From: G020351775 sp039588335
GTDB taxonomy: Bacteria > Gemmatimonadota > Gemmatimonadetes > Gemmatimonadales > GWC2-71-9
Length of the DNA: 6,320 bases
Direction of reading: 5' to 3'
NCBI GenBank assembly: GCA_039588335.1
Contig: JBDGZZ010000356.1
Coordinates: forward strand, 1-6,320
Position numbers and translations under genes: made by a program. Shown one piece after another: positions 6,271 through 6,320 of the stretch (position 1 is the stretch's first letter; each line of letters opens with the position of its first letter). The notes under the pieces are model-generated. The model worked only from the letters and a program-made list of their open reading frames with translations, ran no database searches and was not told the DNA's origin.

Positions 6271-6320
6271 AGTTCGTCCTCAACGTTCACGTCATCCGGA
6301 TTGGCAGCGCTCGAGTTTCC
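6267..6320 (-). CDS. madL: C-terminal end of the gene before madM, probably MadL
   Basis: On the minus strand this frame is open from the window edge to a TGA at 6269-6267 and encodes 17 residues ending in D-V-N-V-E-D-E-L. The other two forward frames of this segment meet stops. The TGA lies inside the ATGATG start of madM (ATGA overlap). MadL and MadM are normally encoded as adjacent overlapping genes in this order, so the identity comes from context; the visible residues are too few to be diagnostic. Confidence 0.6.
   Translation of the reverse strand, partial: GNSSAANPDDVNVEDEL
6278..6282 (-). promoter_or_regulatory. Shine-Dalgarno of madM
   Basis: TGAGG on the minus strand lies 7 nt before the ATG at 6270, inside the end of the upstream frame. 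It favours the first ATG of the ATGATG pair as the start. Confidence 0.65.

Overview
The window is moderately GC-rich bacterial DNA, densely coded, with no RNA genes, CRISPR arrays or insertion sequences that I can recognise. The PadR regulator plus large 'orphan' FtsX/MacB-type permease pair (ADOP type, first named in Acidobacteria) points to Acidobacteriota, Gemmatimonadota or a similar soil or marine lineage. That assignment is an inference from gene content only.

Layout. (1) 1-2590, minus strand: a two-gene unit with padR first (2590-2231), overlapping by 4 nt the start of an ADOP permease (2234 to beyond the left edge). The permease carries one frameshift near 630-645. Its reading frame then continues without a stop for 213 codons to the window edge. 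The padR gene carries an in-frame 21-bp tandem duplication that doubles seven residues in the predicted DNA-recognition helix. (2) 2591-2674: a compact divergent control region. It holds a 19+19 bp inverted repeat (18/19 matched), whose arms are each a PadR-like dyad TGTWG-N5-CWACA, 33 bp apart centre to centre. They overlap a good padR promoter and a weaker, apparently leaderless promoter for the gene on the other side. (3) 2675-3964, plus strand: a type II NADH:quinone dehydrogenase (ndh). (4) 3970-6320, minus strand: an operon madL (C-terminal end only), madM, then a lipoprotein serine hydrolase of the beta-lactamase/NylB-like fold. The genes are joined by an ATGA overlap and by a stop codon embedded in the next gene's Shine-Dalgarno sequence. 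It converges on ndh with only 5 bp between the stop codons.

How the parts may work together. PadR probably represses its own operon with the permease, and the operator arrangement could also control ndh, linking an envelope-stress or efflux-type permease to the respiratory chain. MadL and MadM are the two subunits of a sodium-dependent malonate carrier. Tight coupling to an exported hydrolase suggests that an ester or amide is cleaved outside the cytoplasmic membrane and a small dicarboxylate is then taken up. No malonate decarboxylase gene lies within the window. The most notable signals are the double-dyad operator, the duplicated recognition helix, and the mad-hydrolase coupling.
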